DNA of 64,000 nucleotides from Idiomarina seosinensis (GTDB lineage Bacteria; Pseudomonadota; Gammaproteobacteria; Enterobacterales; Alteromonadaceae). Under the pieces are notes generated by a model, which saw only the letters and a list, made by a program, of their open reading frames with translations, had not been told where the DNA came from and did not search any database. Below, in pieces: positions 17,783 through 26,889 of this stretch. A program made the position numbers and the translations under genes. The stretch spans positions 992,001 through 1,056,000 of the forward strand of contig NZ_PIQF01000001.1 of NCBI RefSeq assembly GCF_003987275.1, in the 5' to 3' direction. Every line of letters starts with the position of its first letter. Within the stretch, counting starts at the first letter, position 1.

Positions 17783-19201
17783 TTAGTTCTCCTCGTTTAG
17801 CTGCCGCCAGTCGAATAGGCGCTGACTGTTTACTACGCCAACCCAACAAATAACACCGGAAACAGCGCAAGAGATCAGTGCCGCGACGTAAAAACCAATA
17901 GCAAAGTAGCCAACGAGCCCACTTAAAGTACCAAATGCCATTGCTGCCGCAGCATAGCTACCGCTTAACTTCCGTTGATAAAGACCAAGTACAATTGGCC
18001 AGATAGTACTGGCTACAAAGGCACCGGCAAAGTTTAATAAAGCGCCTAAGGTGGCAATGCGAGGTAAGCAAAACAACCAAGTCATTATCCCAAGTCCTAA
18101 AATGCAGTAACGGTTAAACCGCATCAGCGTTTTGTCAGAAGCCTTGGGTTTGAATTTTTTATGGAATAAATCTTGAGTGACTAAATCTGATGTAGCCGCC
18201 AATAACGAATCCAGACTGGAAGCTAAAGCCGAAAAGATAACAATAAAGACAACAATCGCGCCCGCCTTACCGAGTACCGCTGCAGCGACTGTCGGACCAA
18301 TCATATCAGCGCTTGGTGGAAAAATACCCAACTGCGGTGCCGCCAATGCAATAAACCCAGTAACAATTGGGATCGGCAACCACATTAAACCACCCGTTAA
18401 ATAGGCTTTGTAGGCAACATCTTTTTTAAAGGATAGTGCTCGCGACCACCAAACATTGGAATGAAAAATTTCACCCAAACCAAAGAAAATATTATTAAAC
18501 AAAAACATCACAGCTGCCGGAAATAATACGTCCAATAACTGTGGGTGCTCAGCGGATAAGTTTTGGTGAATACTGTCCAGCCCAACATTATCAATAAGCC
18601 AGTAAGCAATAACACTAACACCGACAATAATGATTAACGCCTGAATAAAATCGGTCGCAATGACCGCTCGCATTCCACCAAACAATGTATAACCCACACA
18701 AATAATTAAAATAGCGGTCATACCAATGTGATAATCAAGGCCACTCAGCGACTCGAGCAAAATACCGCCCGCCATCCCCAAACTTATCAGCCAGCCGAAC
18801 GCGTAAACCACCGAGATAATAATAAATACCCACCATGCCACCTGACCATAACGCAACCTTACAAAGTCGCCTGAGGTATACCCGTTGGGTAGCAATTGTT
18901 TAATACGTTTAGCCATAGGTGCAAATAACAATAGCCCCAGAGCGGCAAAGGAGTAACCAATCATCCCCCAAAGACCAAACTGGTAGGTTAGTTGTGGTGC
19001 TACCAGGGTCGTATTACTGGTGACCCAGGTGGCCATTGCCGTTGCTGCCGCAAAAGCAAAGCCTACATTACGCCCGGCCAGGGCAAAGTCTTCGTGGGTT
19101 TTGTTTTTACGGCCTAACCAGTAGCCAAACAAGATCCAGCCAATACCGAATAATACGACGATGGTTAAACCAACCGACGTATCCAGAGCAAACTCAGTCA
19201 T
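17783..19201 (-). CDS. Sodium:solute symporter (SSS) family transporter
   Basis: A 472-residue protein with about 13 hydrophobic helices. Family marks are GRKNKTHEDFALAGRNVGF after helix 1, GGMRAVIATDFIQALI in the middle, and the sodium-site helix FSALASSLDSLLAATSDL near 320. The substrate is not evident; family members move amino acids, urea, sugars, pantothenate or organic acids with sodium. Its ATG overlaps the end of the upstream unknown gene by 8 bases, and the 40-residue peptide follows at once, so these genes, the PyrB-like gene and asnB look like one transcription unit. A nitrogen-containing substrate would fit the neighbours, but that is inference. Confidence 0.88.
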   Translation of the reverse strand: MTEFALDTSVGLTIVVLFGIGWILFGYWLGRKNKTHEDFALAGRNVGFAFAAATAMATWVTSNTTLVAPQLTYQFGLWGMIGYSFAALGLLLFAPMAKRIKQLLPNGYTSGDFVRLRYGQVAWWVFIIISVVYAFGWLISLGMAGGILLESLSGLDYHIGMTAILIICVGYTLFGGMRAVIATDFIQALIIIVGVSVIAYWLIDNVGLDSIHQNLSAEHPQLLDVLFPAAVMFLFNNIFFGLGEIFHSNVWWSRALSFKKDVAYKAYLTGGLMWLPIPIVTGFIALAAPQLGIFPPSADMIGPTVAAAVLGKAGAIVVFIVIFSALASSLDSLLAATSDLVTQDLFHKKFKPKASDKTLMRFNRYCILGLGIMTWLFCLPRIATLGALLNFAGAFVASTIWPIVLGLYQRKLSGSYAAAAMAFGTLSGLVGYFAIGFYVAALISCAVSGVICWVGVVNSQRLFDWRQLNEEN

Positions 19202-19673
19202 CTGCAGGCTCCGCTTCAGATTTTTGATGAAACCGAATTATTGTTACAACCAGAGCAGTAAATATTAAAAAACCAACCACAAATAAGCCAAGCGCTTGCC
19301 ACAATGGGTAATGCTGAACTCGAACCTGAATTACATTACTGTATTCAGAAACATCTTCGCTGCGTGCTCGCAAATAATATGTGCCATCGCTAAAGCCAGT
19401 TAGCGAGAGTTTCTTAAAATCACCTAATGCGGGGAAAGTTTGCAGGTTTTGCTTAAAATCTTTACTTGAGGAAGCTTCTATTACAAGAGAAGCAATAGGC
19501 TCTGAAGCATCAGTAGTCGACGACACGTTTACCGTGAAATATCCCTCTCTGACGGTTGAATCCGGCCCATTTAACTGCAGTGATTGCGCGGCCGACGGCG
19601 CAGCCAGTGTTAACAAGAAACACAAACTCAACATTTTAATCATACGTCCGGCACCTATCGAGGGTTTCACCAT
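19194..19673 (-). CDS. Unknown signal-anchored protein with one C-terminal helix, upstream of the SSS symporter
   Basis: Up to 159 residues from the ATG at 19673; an ATG at 19643 is an equally good start because the signal peptide (KMLSLCFLLTLAAPSAAQS) follows it. The mature part is a beta-rich domain of about 90 residues resembling a fibronectin-III or Ig-like fold (FTVNVSSTTDASEPIASLVIEAS, DGTYYLRARSED), then one membrane helix (LWQALGLFVVGFLIFTALVVTII) and a short cytoplasmic tail. It overlaps the symporter start by 8 bases and heads the cluster. I do not recognise a named family; a periplasmic accessory of the transporter is possible. Confidence 0.65.
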   Translation of the reverse strand: MVKPSIGAGRMIKMLSLCFLLTLAAPSAAQSLQLNGPDSTVREGYFTVNVSSTTDASEPIASLVIEASSSKDFKQNLQTFPALGDFKKLSLTGFSDGTYYLRARSEDVSEYSNVIQVRVQHYPLWQALGLFVVGFLIFTALVVTIIRFHQKSEAEPADD

Positions 19674-19764
19674 GCGTTGGATTGCTCTCTTGAGTAACTT
19701 GAATTATCAGGCTATCAGCCCGTTAGAACGATTTCAACTTAACAAGCAGGTTGTTGTTTGAACG

Positions 19765-19794
19765 TTCATTTTTATTAACATTTTATCTTATAAT
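19765..19794 (+). promoter_or_regulatory. Putative promoter of the folK-like/folM pair
   Basis: TTCATT and a perfect TATAAT (19789-19794) are separated by 18 bases, 72 bases before the first ATG of the pair, in a 190-base divergent gap that is AT-rich. Confidence 0.4.
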
Positions 19795-19866
19795 TGCATC
19801 AACAATCCGTTTCCCGCAAGCTAACGTACTGCTTTAACGTGATTAACTACAGGAAGCTGCTTACTT

Positions 19867-20238
19867 ATGATGTATCTTTGCAGTCTAGGCTCAAATATAG
19901 AGCCTGAGCTCCATTTTTCCAGAGCAAAACACTATCTCGCTAAGCTCTCTGAAAAGCTTGAGTTTTCCCGGGATATTGTCACTCAACCGGTTGGAATAAA
20001 TACCAACAAGCCCTTTTTAAATGCCCTTTTCACGTTAGAAACTACATTGCCTGCTAACGAGTTAAAGCAACATTTTAACGAAATAGAGGAACTATTAGGG
20101 CGCGACCGCTCTGACCCACAGAGTAGTATTAAGGACCGTCCCATCGATATTGATATATTAGGTCCTTTAAGCGAACAACCGCAAGTTCCTGAATACTTGC
20201 ACCATTTACAACAAGAACTGATGAGCCTAAAACAATGA
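19867..20238 (+). CDS. Short FolK-like (HPPK) protein
   Basis: A 123-residue protein with AGGAAG 10 bases before its ATG. It shows the HPPK start CSLGSNIEPE (family GLGSN), the segment TQPVGINTNKPFLNALFTLET, and the metal/ATP motif region GRDRSDPQSSIKDRPIDIDIL, where RPIDIDIL matches the family RTLDLDIL. Normal HPPK has about 160 residues; here the C-terminal third after the DxD motif is missing, and the WGPR element is replaced. Activity is uncertain. It overlaps folM by 4 bases, so a pterin role is likely; it could act on dihydromonapterin or dihydropterin. The main folK is expected elsewhere. Confidence 0.75.
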   Translation: MMYLCSLGSNIEPELHFSRAKHYLAKLSEKLEFSRDIVTQPVGINTNKPFLNALFTLETTLPANELKQHFNEIEELLGRDRSDPQSSIKDRPIDIDILGPLSEQPQVPEYLHHLQQELMSLKQ

Positions 20239-20942
20239 ATAAAGTCGCCCTAATTACCGGAGCCGGAAGACGGTTTGGTTATGAACTGGCTGAGAGTCTT
20301 CTTAACGAGGGCTATACTGTATTTGCCCACTATAATAGTTCGAAACAAGGTGTCGAGAAACTTGAGAAAAGCGGTGCCATCGGCCTGCAGGCTGACTTTA
20401 GTGATAACCAACAGATTGACCAAATGGTTGACGCTGTATTGGCCCAAGCCAATCATCTAGACTTGCTGGTCAACAATGCATCATGCTTTTTTAATAATGA
20501 CACCGTGGATCAGAACGACAATGCATTAAACGCTGTGTACCAGGTGCATGCTGTCGCCCCCTATAAGTTAATAACAGGCTTGTCGTCACTGTTAGCCAAA
20601 GCCAACGATGGGCTGGTCATCAATATTACCGATATATATAGCGACCGCCCATCAACTGACTATATTGCCTATTGCGGTGCCAAAGCCGCGTTAGCCAATA
20701 TGACCCAGGCATTCGCAAAATCGTTAGCTCCGGAGGTTCGGGTAAATGCTATCCAGCCAGGTCCAATTTTATTTTTACCGGAACATGATAGCGCGCACAA
20801 ACAACAAATTTTAGAACAAACCCCGTTGACGGTGGAAGGTGGTTTGCAGCCAATGATAGATACCGTGCGCTTTTTACGCGACAATACATTTTTGACCGGC
20901 GAATCGATTAAAGTGGATGGCGGCCGAGCATTAAAAATTTAG
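20235..20942 (+). CDS. folM: Dihydromonapterin/dihydrofolate reductase FolM (short-chain dehydrogenase)
   Basis: A 235-residue short-chain dehydrogenase. The NADPH site TGAGRRFG (residues 8-15), with Arg-Arg inside the glycine motif, is typical of FolM and pteridine reductases. LLVNNAS, the catalytic Y-x3-K in IAYCGAK, and RVNAIQPGPI follow. Such enzymes reduce dihydromonapterin to tetrahydromonapterin, a cofactor that can serve phenylalanine hydroxylase, and weakly reduce dihydrofolate. The start overlaps the FolK-like stop by 4 bases. An intrinsic terminator follows at 20955. Confidence 0.87.
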   Translation: MNKVALITGAGRRFGYELAESLLNEGYTVFAHYNSSKQGVEKLEKSGAIGLQADFSDNQQIDQMVDAVLAQANHLDLLVNNASCFFNNDTVDQNDNALNAVYQVHAVAPYKLITGLSSLLAKANDGLVINITDIYSDRPSTDYIAYCGAKAALANMTQAFAKSLAPEVRVNAIQPGPILFLPEHDSAHKQQILEQTPLTVEGGLQPMIDTVRFLRDNTFLTGESIKVDGGRALKI

Positions 20943-20954
20943 CCCAACACGCAT

Positions 20955-20986
20955 AAAAAAAGGCCCTCTTTACGAAGGCCTTTTTC
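20955..20986. terminator. Bidirectional intrinsic terminator between folM and acnA
   Basis: AAAAAGGCC (20957-20965) pairs perfectly with GGCCTTTTT (20977-20985) around an 11-base loop. The A-run and T-run let it stop transcription from folM (+) and from acnA (-). Confidence 0.88.
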
Positions 20987-21004
20987 TTGTTACAGCTTAA
21001 ACTT

Positions 21005-23677
21005 TTAGTCTTTAAGCATTTGCCGCAACACGTAATGCAAAATACCACCATTTTTGTAGTAACGCATTTCGTTTCCGGTATCAATACGGCATTTAACCTG
21101 GAATTTCACTTCCTCACCGTTGTTGCGCTTAGCCACTACATCGAGTATCTGACCTGGCTTCAAATCTTTATTCAATCCTAAAATTGAGATTTCCTCTTCA
21201 CCAGTAAGGCCATGCTCTTCGACACCCTCAGCTTCGTCGAACTGCAGTGGTAAAACGCCCATGCCAATCAGATTAGAGCGGTGAATACGCTCATAGCTTT
21301 CAGCAATAACGGCTTTTACACCGAGCAGACGAGTACCTTTAGCAGCCCAGTCACGGCTAGAACCGGTGCCATATTCCTTACCGGCAAGCACGACAAGTGG
21401 CGTATCATTTTCCATATACTTCATGGCCGCATCATAGATGGCCATCTGCTCGCCCGTAGGGATATACTTAGTGTAGCCGCCTTCGACATCATCCAACATT
21501 TGGTTCTTAATACGAATGTTGGCAAAGGTGCCGCGCATCATGACTTCGTGATTACCACGGCGCGAACCATAAGAGTTAAAGTCTTTAACGGCAACCCCAT
21601 TCTCCTGCAGGTATTTACCCGCCGGAGCGTCTGCTTTAATCGCACCTGCTGGCGAAATATGGTCAGTGGTAATAGAATCAGCAAACACGGCTAATACATT
21701 AGCACCTTTAATGTCCTGCAGCTCTTCAAGTGGTTTATCAATGCCCTCAAAGAACGGCGGATTTTTAACGTAGGTGGAGTCATCCTGCCAATCATATACC
21801 TTGCCTTCGGCAACGTTAATTTCACGCCACTCTTCATCACCTTCGAACACTTCCGCATATTCTTTTCGGAACATTTCGTTGTCGACAGTTTTGACCGCTT
21901 CAGCGATTTCACTGGTCGTCGGCCAGATGTCTTTAAGATAGACATCGTTGCCGTCTTTATCGGTACCCAGCGGATCTTTGCTTAAGTCAGTACGAGTTGT
22001 ACCCGCCAGTGCATAAGCCACAACTAATGGTGGTGAAGCCAACCAGTTGGCCTTCACTTCTGGGTGCACACGACCCTCAAAGTTACGGTTACCCGAAAGT
22101 ACTGACGACACTGTTAAGTTGCCCTCGTTAATAGCCTCGGTAATTTCATCGTCCAGAGGACCCGAGTTACCAATACAAGTTGTGCAGCCGTAGCCAACTA
22201 AGTGAAAGCCAAGGTCTTCCATATATGGCGTAAACCCTGCTTTCTTCAGGTAGTCGGTGACTACTTTCGAGCCTGGAGCAAAAGATGACTTGACCCAAGG
22301 CTTCCGATCTAACCCTTTTTCAATCGCTTTTTTCGCTAATAAGCCTGCGGCCATTAGCACACTCGGGTTCGACGTATTAGTACAGGAGGTAATGGCAGCA
22401 ATCACGACATCGCCGTGGCTTAGACTGTAATCCTGTCCTTTAACCGGCACTTCCTTATCCGTTTCGTTCGCTTGTCCATTGTTTTCGAGGATTAGATCAA
22501 AGTTGCTACCCAGTTGCTCCATGTTCACCCGATCCTGAGGACGTTTTGGACCTGCCAGTGACGCTGTTACCGTCCCTAGATCTAGTTCCATGCCGTCAGT
22601 AAACTCAGGCTCGTTGTCGTTACGGCGCCATAACCCTTGCTCTTTACAGTAAGCTTCGACCAGATTCAGTGTTTCTTCATCGCGACCAGACAAACGCATG
22701 TAATTAATGGTTTCGTCATCGACTGGGAAGAAGCCACAGGTCGCACCGTACTCAGGTGCCATGTTTGAAATAGTCGCACGGTCTGCTAATGGCAAGTTAT
22801 CTAAGCCAGGACCATAGAATTCGACGAATTTACCCACCACGCCTTTCTCACGCAGCATTTGCGTTACCGTTAATACCAAGTCAGTAGCGGTGACGCCTTC
22901 TGGAAGTTTTCCGGTCATCCGGAAACCAACCACTTCTGGAATCAACATCGATACCGGCTGGCCCAGCATTGCTGCTTCGGCTTCGATACCACCAACACCC
23001 CAGCCTAGCACGCCAAGCGCGTTAATCATGGTGGTGTGAGAGTCAGTACCAACCAAGGTATCCGGATACGCGACTGTTTTACCGTCTTCTTCTTTGGTCC
23101 AGACGCTTTTACCAAGGTATTCTAAATTAACCTGGTGGCATATACCGGTGCCTGGCGGCACTACCCGGAAGTTCTCGAACGCGCCCTGCCCCCATTTTAG
23201 GAACTCATAGCGTTCTTTATTGCGGTCCATCTCCATCCGCACGTTCTGTTTAAACGCTTCTGGTGTGGCATACTTATCCACCATAACCGAGTGGTCAATA
23301 ACAAGATCCACTGGCGACAATGGATTTATAATCTCTGGATTGTGACCTGCTTTATTGACGGCATCTCTCATTGCCGCCAAGTCGACGATTCCGGGCACAC
23401 CGGTGAAATCCTGCATCAATACGCGAGCTGGACGATATTGAATTTCACGATCGATCTTCTTCTTCTTGAGCCAGTCGACCATTGCCTGCAGATCGTCATG
23501 AGTAACCGTTTCACCGTCCTCATTACGCAATAAATTCTCTAGCAAGACCTTCATCGACGCTGGAAGCTTGTCGATATTTCCTAATGACTTGGCTGCCTTA
23601 GGCAAGCTGTAATAGTCGTAACTTTTGCCCTTAACATCCAATGTACTTAACGTATCCAGACTATTTTTGCCTGACAT
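21005..23677 (-). CDS. acnA: Aconitate hydratase A
   Basis: An 890-residue aconitase of the AcnA/IRP1 type. Iron-sulfur ligands are visible in ITSCTNTSNPS and GCTTCIGNSGPL; DFTGVPGIVDLAAMRDA, GTDSHTTMINALGVLGWGVGGIEAE and the swivel-domain GKEYGTGSSRDWAAKGT with the catalytic Ser are all present. It isomerises citrate to isocitrate in the TCA and glyoxylate cycles; this form is the stable, stress-associated aconitase in enterobacteria. It stands alone: the promoter must lie in the 277-base divergent gap before tesB, and the bidirectional hairpin ends the transcript. Confidence 0.98.
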   Translation of the reverse strand: MSGKNSLDTLSTLDVKGKSYDYYSLPKAAKSLGNIDKLPASMKVLLENLLRNEDGETVTHDDLQAMVDWLKKKKIDREIQYRPARVLMQDFTGVPGIVDLAAMRDAVNKAGHNPEIINPLSPVDLVIDHSVMVDKYATPEAFKQNVRMEMDRNKERYEFLKWGQGAFENFRVVPPGTGICHQVNLEYLGKSVWTKEEDGKTVAYPDTLVGTDSHTTMINALGVLGWGVGGIEAEAAMLGQPVSMLIPEVVGFRMTGKLPEGVTATDLVLTVTQMLREKGVVGKFVEFYGPGLDNLPLADRATISNMAPEYGATCGFFPVDDETINYMRLSGRDEETLNLVEAYCKEQGLWRRNDNEPEFTDGMELDLGTVTASLAGPKRPQDRVNMEQLGSNFDLILENNGQANETDKEVPVKGQDYSLSHGDVVIAAITSCTNTSNPSVLMAAGLLAKKAIEKGLDRKPWVKSSFAPGSKVVTDYLKKAGFTPYMEDLGFHLVGYGCTTCIGNSGPLDDEITEAINEGNLTVSSVLSGNRNFEGRVHPEVKANWLASPPLVVAYALAGTTRTDLSKDPLGTDKDGNDVYLKDIWPTTSEIAEAVKTVDNEMFRKEYAEVFEGDEEWREINVAEGKVYDWQDDSTYVKNPPFFEGIDKPLEELQDIKGANVLAVFADSITTDHISPAGAIKADAPAGKYLQENGVAVKDFNSYGSRRGNHEVMMRGTFANIRIKNQMLDDVEGGYTKYIPTGEQMAIYDAAMKYMENDTPLVVLAGKEYGTGSSRDWAAKGTRLLGVKAVIAESYERIHRSNLIGMGVLPLQFDEAEGVEEHGLTGEEEISILGLNKDLKPGQILDVVAKRNNGEEVKFQVKCRIDTGNEMRYYKNGGILHYVLRQMLKD

Positions 23678-23954
23678 AGTACTCTCCCATTCGCATTGAG
23701 CGTTGATTGTGCTGAAAGGTTTTTATTTGAATCCTGACTTTAATATAGCCAAAGGAAACCTCTTCAGCCATACCTTTTATTGTTTACAGTCAAACATAAA
23801 CGACCGTATCACGCCAGCCGCGTCGGCCCTCTTGTTTGAAGATAAATACCTATTTTTACTATTAATTGTGTTTATATTGGATAGTCGTTAAAGACGAAAT
23901 CAGATCAATTCGATACACTAGACAAAGGATTTCAGGGTCACAGGAACAGCGTCA

Positions 23955-24818
23955 ATGAGCCAAGTATTGGATAATTTATTAAACTTATTAAAGTTAGAAA
24001 CGATCGAGCAAGGACTTTATCGCGGTAATAGCCAGGATTTAGGCTTCGGCGCGGTTTTTGGTGGGCAGGTTATCGGCCAGGCGCTGTCTGCCGCAAAAGA
24101 AACTTTGCCTTCTGAACGGGTTGCTCATTCATTTCATAGTTATTTTTTGCGTCCCGGTGATGCAAAAAAACCGATTGTCTACGATGTCGAAGTTATCCGT
24201 GACGGTAACAGTATCTCTACCCGTCGCGTCAAAGCCATTCAAAACGGTAAACCAATCTTTTATATGACAGCCTCGTTTCAGAGCGACGAGCCTGGCTTTG
24301 AGCACCAGGATACCATGCCCGAGGTTCCGGGACCTGAAGGATTGGTGTCCGATATGGATATTTATCGACAGCATCAGGACTTAATCCCAGCCCCGATTCG
24401 CAACAAGTTTATATGTGAAAAGCCCATCGAGATGCGGTTTGTTACTGCTTATAACCCGTTTAAACCAGAAAAAGATGAGCCAAAACGTTACGTGTGGCTA
24501 AAAGCTAACGGAGATATGCCGGATGACCCCCGGGTCCATAAATATATGCTGGCTTATGCGTCCGATTTTAATTTTTTACCAACAGCATTGCAGCCACATG
24601 GCGTTAGCTTCGCTCAACCTGATATGCAAGTTGCCACAGTCGACCACGCGATGTGGTTCCATCGTCCTTTTCGGATGGATGAATGGTTACTCTATGCTAT
24701 TGATAGTCCGTCAGCGAGCGGTTCACGCGGACTCGTACGGGGCCAGATTTATAGTCGCGACGGTACTCTGGTCGCGTCAACCATACAAGAAGGGGTTATG
24801 CGTAAGAAGCAGCGCTAG
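23955..24818 (+). CDS. tesB: Acyl-CoA thioesterase II TesB
   Basis: A 287-residue double-hotdog thioesterase. The first hotdog has [23 protein letters not shown] and [14 protein letters not shown]; the second has [11 protein letters not shown]-like [19 protein letters not shown] and [19 protein letters not shown], both standard TesB motifs that include the catalytic Asp/Thr/Gln network. It hydrolyses medium- and long-chain acyl-CoAs to free fatty acids. It is monocistronic; its last codons form the 5' arm of an intrinsic terminator. The 23678-23954 gap before it holds the acnA and tesB promoters, but I could not assign clear boxes. Confidence 0.95.
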   Translation: MSQVLDNLLNLLKLETIEQGLYRGNSQDLGFGAVFGGQVIGQALSAAKETLPSERVAHSFHSYFLRPGDAKKPIVYDVEVIRDGNSISTRRVKAIQNGKPIFYMTASFQSDEPGFEHQDTMPEVPGPEGLVSDMDIYRQHQDLIPAPIRNKFICEKPIEMRFVTAYNPFKPEKDEPKRYVWLKANGDMPDDPRVHKYMLAYASDFNFLPTALQPHGVSFAQPDMQVATVDHAMWFHRPFRMDEWLLYAIDSPSASGSRGLVRGQIYSRDGTLVASTIQEGVMRKKQR

Positions 24819-24832
24819 GCTGCTTCTTTTTG
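24804..24832 (+). terminator. Intrinsic terminator of tesB
   Basis: AAGAAGCAGC (24804-24813) pairs with GCTGCTTCTT (24819-24828), loop GCTAG, followed by TTT. The stem begins inside the tesB coding end, and the stop codon TAG is in the loop. Confidence 0.8.
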
Positions 24833-24846
24833 CGTGCCTGAGTCAA

Positions 24847-26055
24847 TTAGGTCAAGGACACAAAGAAACCGGCGATAGCAGCACTCATCATGTTAGCCAT
24901 GGTCGCCGCTAACAATGCCCGCATACCCAGCCGGGCAATATCATGCCGACGACTAGGTGCCATTCCGCCAAGTCCACCTAATAAAATTGCAATAGACGAG
25001 AAGTTCGCAAAGCCACACAGTACAAAGGTGATAATGACTTGAGAGTTCTGACTCAATTGCTCTTTGTAATTCACGAAATCTAAATATGCGACAAACTCAT
25101 TGATTACCAGCTTTTGACCAATAAAGCTGCCCGCTAACTGAGCTTCGTCCCAGCTTACGCCCAACACATATGCAACCGGCCGGAATACGTAACCAAAAAT
25201 TTCCTGCATGGTCAGTTCAGGATAACCAAACCAGCCACCAACCCAGCCAAACATGCCGTTAACCAGAGCAATTAAGGCAACAAACGCCAGCAACATGGCA
25301 CCTACGTTCATCGCTAACTGCAGGCCACTTGATGCGCCAGAGGCCGCTGCATCAATAACATTGGCCGAATTATCTTTTACTTCAACTTCTTCCAGATCAT
25401 TACGCGGCTGCTCGCATTCCGGAATCATCATTTTAGCCATCAGAAAGCCAGCAGGTGCTGCCATAAAGCTTGCTGCAATAAGGTATTTAAGTTCGACACC
25501 AACACCCGCATAACCGGCTAACACCGAACCCGATACCGAACTCATACCACCGACCATGACCGCAAACAACTCACTGCGCGTCATGGTACCGATGAAAGGC
25601 CGCACCATCATCGGCGCTTCGGTCTGCCCCACGAAAATATTTGCCGCTGCCGACATTGATTCTGGCCGACTGGTTTTTAGCAATTTTTGCAGACCGCCGC
25701 CAAGCACGCGAATGATCCACTTCATGATCCCCAGGTAATAAAGAACCGAAATTAAAGAGGAGAAAAATACGATGACGCTGAGAACCTGAATGGCGAATAC
25801 AAAGCCAAACTCCTCTGACGCTAGACCGCCAAACAGAAAGTTTATCCCAGCCTGGGTGTAGCCAATTACCGTCGATACCCCTTGCGCAAAACTAAACAGC
25901 ATTTCGCGGCCAATAGGTACATACAGAACAAACCCGGCCAGTGCCACCTGTATAGAAAACGCACCGATAACGGTGCGCCAGCGAATCATTTTTCGGTTTG
26001 TTGAGAATAAATACGCAACAAAAAGAATTACAGCAATGCCGAGCAAACTATTCAT
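24847..26055 (-). CDS. Concentrative nucleoside transporter (NupC/CNT family)
   Basis: A 402-residue membrane protein. CNT motifs are present: SPVFF-like region [36 protein letters not shown] (nucleoside-binding NQTEAP type), and [18 protein letters not shown] (family EF-Y motif). It imports nucleosides with sodium or protons. It follows udk by 12 bases, so uptake and phosphorylation of nucleosides are joined in one salvage operon. The final segment [12 protein letters not shown] is the usual C-terminal helix. Confidence 0.94.
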   Translation of the reverse strand: MNSLLGIAVILFVAYLFSTNRKMIRWRTVIGAFSIQVALAGFVLYVPIGREMLFSFAQGVSTVIGYTQAGINFLFGGLASEEFGFVFAIQVLSVIVFFSSLISVLYYLGIMKWIIRVLGGGLQKLLKTSRPESMSAAANIFVGQTEAPMMVRPFIGTMTRSELFAVMVGGMSSVSGSVLAGYAGVGVELKYLIAASFMAAPAGFLMAKMMIPECEQPRNDLEEVEVKDNSANVIDAAASGASSGLQLAMNVGAMLLAFVALIALVNGMFGWVGGWFGYPELTMQEIFGYVFRPVAYVLGVSWDEAQLAGSFIGQKLVINEFVAYLDFVNYKEQLSQNSQVIITFVLCGFANFSSIAILLGGLGGMAPSRRHDIARLGMRALLAATMANMMSAAIAGFFVSLT

Positions 26056-26067
26056 AGAAGACCAACT

Positions 26068-26700
26068 TTATTCCGCCAATAACTGGCGTATTTTTGTTTT
26101 TATAATGTCGATAGCGATTTCATTTTGACCACCACGAGTTACCACCAAATCTGCATATTGCTTCGACGGGAAAATATGATCAAAAAAGGCCGGGCGTACA
26201 TACTGTTCGTATTGCTCTGTTACCGACTGCAAGGTACGACCACGTTCTTCGATATCCCGTTTTATTCGACGCAGTAAACACACGTCTAAGGGTGTGTCCA
26301 TAAATACTGCAATATCAAATTCTTCTCTTAACGCAGGATCAGTCAACAATAAAATGCCTTCGACCATGATGACTTTTGCCGAAGCAACTTTAATCGTGTC
26401 TTCCATTCGCGTATGCGACGTATGGCTGTATTGTGGCATCTCGACAGATTTACCCGCTCGTAACTGCTGAATATGCTGTAACAACAAATCATGTTCGAAC
26501 GCAGAGGGCTGATCATAATTAGTCAACACGCGCTGTTCCATCGTCATGTGGCTCTGATCGCGGTAGTACGCATCCTCGGCTAAAATTGCGATGCCATCGG
26601 TGCCAAGCTCCGCTACCAGCTCCTGGTATACGGTAGAAGCGAACAAGCTTTTGCCAGAAGCTGACGCACCAGCAATTGCAATAACTGTCGTTTTACTCAC
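26068..26700 (-). CDS. udk: Uridine/cytidine kinase
   Basis: A 210-residue P-loop kinase. Walker A is GASASGKS near residue 11; the uridine kinase motifs EDAYYRDQSHM, NYDQPSAFEHDLLLQHI, MVEGILLL and RRIKRDIEERGR are all in order. It phosphorylates uridine and cytidine to UMP and CMP for pyrimidine salvage. It is the first gene of udk-nupC and is divergent from the M16 protease gene across a 189-base gap. Confidence 0.95.
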   Translation of the reverse strand: MSKTTVIAIAGASASGKSLFASTVYQELVAELGTDGIAILAEDAYYRDQSHMTMEQRVLTNYDQPSAFEHDLLLQHIQQLRAGKSVEMPQYSHTSHTRMEDTIKVASAKVIMVEGILLLTDPALREEFDIAVFMDTPLDVCLLRRIKRDIEERGRTLQSVTEQYEQYVRPAFFDHIFPSKQYADLVVTRGGQNEIAIDIIKTKIRQLLAE

Positions 26701-26889
26701 AAGCGTGTGTTTTCCCTTTAGCGTTTCAGACCGCGCGCAATTATCCTTGATTGTGATGACAATTAAAAGCCTAGCGGTAAATTTGCTTTGTCTAATTTCG
26801 TTACAATTTTTTAACCCATTTACCTATAGTTATACAAGCACCCTCGTTATAGTAACAACGCACAATTTCATTAAGGACAACAAATAACG

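Noticed and set aside
21281-21694. 137-codon plus-strand frame within acnA
   Set aside because: Shadow of a highly conserved gene; product has no coherent features.
23703-23891. Possible small gene in the acnA-tesB gap
   Set aside because: No ribosome-binding site, no recognisable family and AT-rich composition; better read as a promoter region.
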